Below, piece after piece: positions 13,555 to 15,692 of a stretch of DNA of 15,692 nt. The stretch comes from Chloroflexota bacterium (GTDB lineage: Bacteria; Chloroflexota; Anaerolineae; Anaerolineales; UBA11579): assembly GCA_030610225.1 (NCBI GenBank), contig JAUWSD010000005.1, positions 1 through 15,692 on the forward strand. Direction: 5' to 3'. The first letter of the stretch is position 1; each line of letters begins with the position of its first letter. Both the position numbers and the translations under genes were made by a program. The notes beneath the pieces are model-generated. The model did not search any database. It was not told the DNA's origin and worked only from the letters and a program-made list of their open reading frames with translations.

Positions 13555-15135
13555 ATGGAAATAAAAACTTATTCTGTAAAAGAAGACTATTGGGAAAATA
13601 TCGAGATCAATGAAGACGATCTTGAATTGCTATATACAAACTTATTGGAATTGGAAACACCTCAATCCCCCTTGGAAATGATCTCAGTTCTGATCAATGA
13701 TCGGATAGAAAAAGAAAAAGCGATCATTGAGCAAATGAGCAGCAGTGAGAGCAAGACTTATTTGCCCAAAGAAGATTTCGAAATTGGAGAGAAGCTTATC
13801 TTCCCTGCACTCGATTATCTGGAGGGTGAAGTTAGAAAAGTAAGGGATGCGAACGTTGTTGTTCCTGAACAATTCAAAGTTATTCAAGTAGAGTTTGAAG
13901 GTGGGGAGATCAGAGAGCTCGCTGCTGGATATGATGATCATATTTTAAATAAACCTCAGGAAGTTGAAATTGATCCGCTGCTTGAAGCTGACTATGTTCT
14001 GGAGAATTTCGGTGATGAAGTCAGCCAGAGGCTGGTTGAAGAGCTGGAAAAGAATGACGATTTTGTTTATATTGCTGGAAGATATTTCCCAGCAGCTTTA
14101 TTAGTAGATGTTTCAGTTGGTAATTTAAATATTGCAGAAGCAGTTCTGGATATGGCTAAAGGTGGACCTCTGAGTCCTGAAGAGTTATTACAGCAGGTTG
14201 AGCTGCCTTCTGGTATAAACGAGAAGCTTGCAGTATTTTCACTTGATAATGCAATGCAGCAAGATGCCCGTTTTGATGAAGTTGGGATTGTTGGCCAGGT
14301 TTCCTGGTTCTTGAAGAGATTGGAGCCAGATGATGTCCAAACTACTCCGATATTCCTGGAATATGATCCGATTGAATATGACCGTGATCTGATCGATGAA
14401 CAAATGTTATCGCTTGAAAAACGGATTGATGATGAATTATCAGAACTTGAATACAATGATGAAGCCATCATTGAATTTGAAGTTAATCTGATCTTTCCAC
14501 ATTGGCACAGCGGTACTCTTCCGTTAACTTCCAAGCTCTCGACTTTATTCCCAACTGCATATGAATCTCCACGAGTTAGATTTAAATTTATCGATGGTAA
14601 AACAGGAGATGAATTCCCGGGATGGGTAGTTAGATCTCAGAAATATGTCTATGGGCTTAAGGATTGGTATGTAGAAAACGGAGTTATGCCAGGGTCAAAG
14701 GTAAATTTGAAACTTGGTGATAATCCAGGTGAGATAATTGTTTCAATCAAATCACATCGATCTGCAAAAGAGTGGGTACGAACTGCCTTGATTGGCGCTG
14801 ATGGCGGCGTTGTGTATGCAATGCTTAAGCAGCCAGTAAGTACTTCATTTGATGATTGGATGATGATTGCTATGCCGTCTGAGGTTGGAGTACTGAAAGA
14901 AGTTTGGGAGAAGAATATTATTAATCCTCCTGCATTTGAGCAGGTCGTAGTAAATACTCTTAGAGAATTGGCAAAGCTTAATCCCCAATCTCATGTTCAT
15001 GCTGCAGAATTGTATTCAGCATTGAACGTAGTTTTTAGATGTCCTCCTGGGCCACTGATGGCATTGCTATCAAGCCGCCCCTGGTTCAAGCACGTAGGAG
15101 ATCTGCATTTTAGATTTGAAGACTCTGACGAATAA
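13555..15135 (+). CDS. Uncharacterised 526-aa protein with two winged-helix-like segments
   Basis: I do not recognise a named family. The protein is acidic, with no signal peptide or membrane helix, so it is cytosolic. Visible parts are a helical N-terminus (1-65); a beta-barrel-like stretch at about 75-130; a segment at 185-256 (LNIAEAVLDMAKGGPLSPEELL, then DARFDEVGIVGQVSWFL) resembling HARE-type winged helices; an acidic helix at about 278-300; a beta domain at about 338-398 with FPGWVV and GLKDWYVENGVMPG; and a C-terminal segment at about 460-520 (VHAAELYSALN, FKHVGDLHFRF) that repeats the winged-helix pattern. A nucleic-acid-binding role is inference. ATG 13555 is the first start after a TAG at 13549 and has no usable ribosome-binding site. 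The 139-aa gene follows 24 nt later. Confidence 0.85.
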   Translation: MEIKTYSVKEDYWENIEINEDDLELLYTNLLELETPQSPLEMISVLINDRIEKEKAIIEQMSSSESKTYLPKEDFEIGEKLIFPALDYLEGEVRKVRDANVVVPEQFKVIQVEFEGGEIRELAAGYDDHILNKPQEVEIDPLLEADYVLENFGDEVSQRLVEELEKNDDFVYIAGRYFPAALLVDVSVGNLNIAEAVLDMAKGGPLSPEELLQQVELPSGINEKLAVFSLDNAMQQDARFDEVGIVGQVSWFLKRLEPDDVQTTPIFLEYDPIEYDRDLIDEQMLSLEKRIDDELSELEYNDEAIIEFEVNLIFPHWHSGTLPLTSKLSTLFPTAYESPRVRFKFIDGKTGDEFPGWVVRSQKYVYGLKDWYVENGVMPGSKVNLKLGDNPGEIIVSIKSHRSAKEWVRTALIGADGGVVYAMLKQPVSTSFDDWMMIAMPSEVGVLKEVWEKNIINPPAFEQVVVNTLRELAKLNPQSHVHAAELYSALNVVFRCPPGPLMALLSSRPWFKHVGDLHFRFEDSDE

Positions 15136-15159
15136 ATAGGATAATATTGGAATAGGAAA

Positions 15160-15579
15160 ATGAGCTTAGTAAAACCGACACTGGACACTCCATTTCATAT
15201 TGATTTCAATTGGTGGCAGCAGCACGACCGCGAATGGCGTGTTCACCTGCGAAGTTTACTTTCAGAAGAAGATCAAGAGACTTATAAAGACATTATAGAT
15301 GGGGACAAAAATTTGGATTATGTCGATCCAGAAACAGCTGAAGTACATGTAGTAGATGGCTTGCAGCATGTCCTGATCACAAAAACTGCTCAGGAAGATG
15401 ATTTCCTGGATCCCAGAACTTCTTTGATCGAGGCTGTGTTTAGATTATTTCTGAAGAATGGCAACTTGCCAATGACTATACAGGAAGTCGGATCTCTGTT
15501 GGAGAGAGATCCAAAACCAATACTTAGAACATTGGCTGGACCAAGAGTATATCGAGGAATTCGCCCAATTATTAAATAG
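15160..15579 (+). CDS. Uncharacterised 139-aa protein, partner of the 526-aa gene
   Basis: This is a conserved-looking protein with no named family. The N-terminus holds a Trp/His-rich block, TPFHIDFNWWQQHDREWRVHLRSLL (10-34). The middle has DYVDPETAEVHVVDGLQHVL (53-72), and the C-terminus (88-139) reads as a winged helix: a helix AVFRLFLKNGN, then MTIQEVGSLL, then ILRTLAGPRVYRGIRP. It lacks a signal peptide. The start ATG 15160 has AGGA only 2 nt upstream, which is tight, but no other start is near. It follows the 526-aa gene by 24 nt with no promoter between them, so they are probably one transcript. Function unknown; a DNA- or RNA-associated partner of the larger protein is inferred from shared context and fold pattern. 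Confidence 0.85.
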   Translation: MSLVKPTLDTPFHIDFNWWQQHDREWRVHLRSLLSEEDQETYKDIIDGDKNLDYVDPETAEVHVVDGLQHVLITKTAQEDDFLDPRTSLIEAVFRLFLKNGNLPMTIQEVGSLLERDPKPILRTLAGPRVYRGIRPIIK

Positions 15580-15602
15580 TTAGTATATTATAAAGATAAG
15601 GG

Positions 15603-15608
15603 TATAAT
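15603..15608 (+). promoter_or_regulatory. -10 element of the tRNA-Arg promoter
   Basis: A perfect TATAAT at 15603-15608 predicts a start near 15615, about 10 nt before the mature tRNA. The -35 at the ideal distance (TTAGTA, 15580-15585, 17-nt spacer) matches consensus at only 3 of 6 positions. Confidence 0.55.
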
Positions 15609-15624
15609 ATTCCCTGCCAAAAAT

Positions 15625-15692
15625 GCCTCTGTAGCTCAAAGGATAGAGCGACGGCCTTCTAAGCCGCAGGTTGAGGGTTCGAGTCCTTCCAG
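15625..15692 (+). tRNA. tRNA-Arg(UCU), 3' end cut by the window
   Basis: The acceptor strand GCCTCTG (15625-15631) is followed by a D arm with GCTC/GAGC (15634-15637 and 15646-15649). The anticodon arm ACGGC-CTTCTAA-GCCGC (15651-15667) has anticodon TCT at 15658-15660. The T arm GAGGG-TTCGAGT-CCTTC spans 15673-15689. The last three bases, CAG, pair with the end of the 5' acceptor strand; four pairs, the discriminator base and any CCA lie outside the window. It decodes AGA, and AGG by wobble, as arginine. The first pair of the anticodon stem (15651 with 15667) is an A-C mismatch, which is unusual but tolerable. Confidence 0.93.

Noticed and set aside
14067..14534. A 155-codon - strand frame opposite the 526-aa gene
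   Set aside because: Serine-rich translation typical of antisense shadow and no start signal; the + frame has clear domain-like patterning.
15625..15692. tRNA-Arg as a possible integration site
   Set aside because: No integrase, direct repeat or mobile gene is visible on the side of the tRNA that can be read.

Overview
The window is a chromosomal, AT-rich bacterial segment with housekeeping genes on both strands, ending in a truncated tRNA-Arg(UCU) gene. Several features point to Chloroflexota, probably a low-GC Anaerolineae. These are the style of the LysM/M23 envelope peptidase, the cytosolic DUF192 protein, the Cys-rich protein after EF-P, and the conserved-hypothetical pair before the tRNA. 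The lineage is inferred from family resemblance, not from a marker tree. No transposon, integrase, prophage, CRISPR or plasmid signature was seen, and no gene-free stretch exceeds about 180 bases.

Layout. (1) 1-1099, + strand: the tail of a small membrane protein overlaps a LiaF/toast-rack envelope protein, closed by a terminator. (2) 1170-2484, +: yraN and miaA overlap by 8 nt. (3) 2511-4317, +: a long-chain acyl-CoA synthetase with a near-consensus promoter and a bidirectional terminator shared with ftsH. (4) 10907 down to 4321, - strand: efp, a Cys-rich small protein, a HAD-DinB fusion, fabF, fabH and then ftsH. Extended -10 promoters precede efp and ftsH. fabF/fabH overlap by 4 nt, and the Cys-rich gene overlaps HAD-DinB by 17 nt. 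(5) 11036-13197, +: a stand-alone response-regulator receiver, a DUF192 protein and a secreted LysM-M23 endopeptidase that starts at TTG inside the DUF192 gene. (6) 13429 down to 13199, -: a small DUF2007 protein, tail to tail with the peptidase. (7) 13555-15579, +: two uncharacterised proteins of 526 and 139 aa with apparent winged-helix segments. (8) 15625-15692, +: tRNA-Arg.

Functionally, the window covers envelope maintenance (LiaF-like protein, LysM-M23 peptidase, FtsH), fatty-acid metabolism (FabF, FabH, acyl-CoA synthetase) and translation (MiaA, EF-P, tRNA-Arg). The best candidates for undescribed biology are the 526/139-aa pair with its hairpin leader, the HAD-DinB fusion with its overlapping eight-cysteine partner, and FabH with a roughly 40-residue basic, Trp-rich tail.
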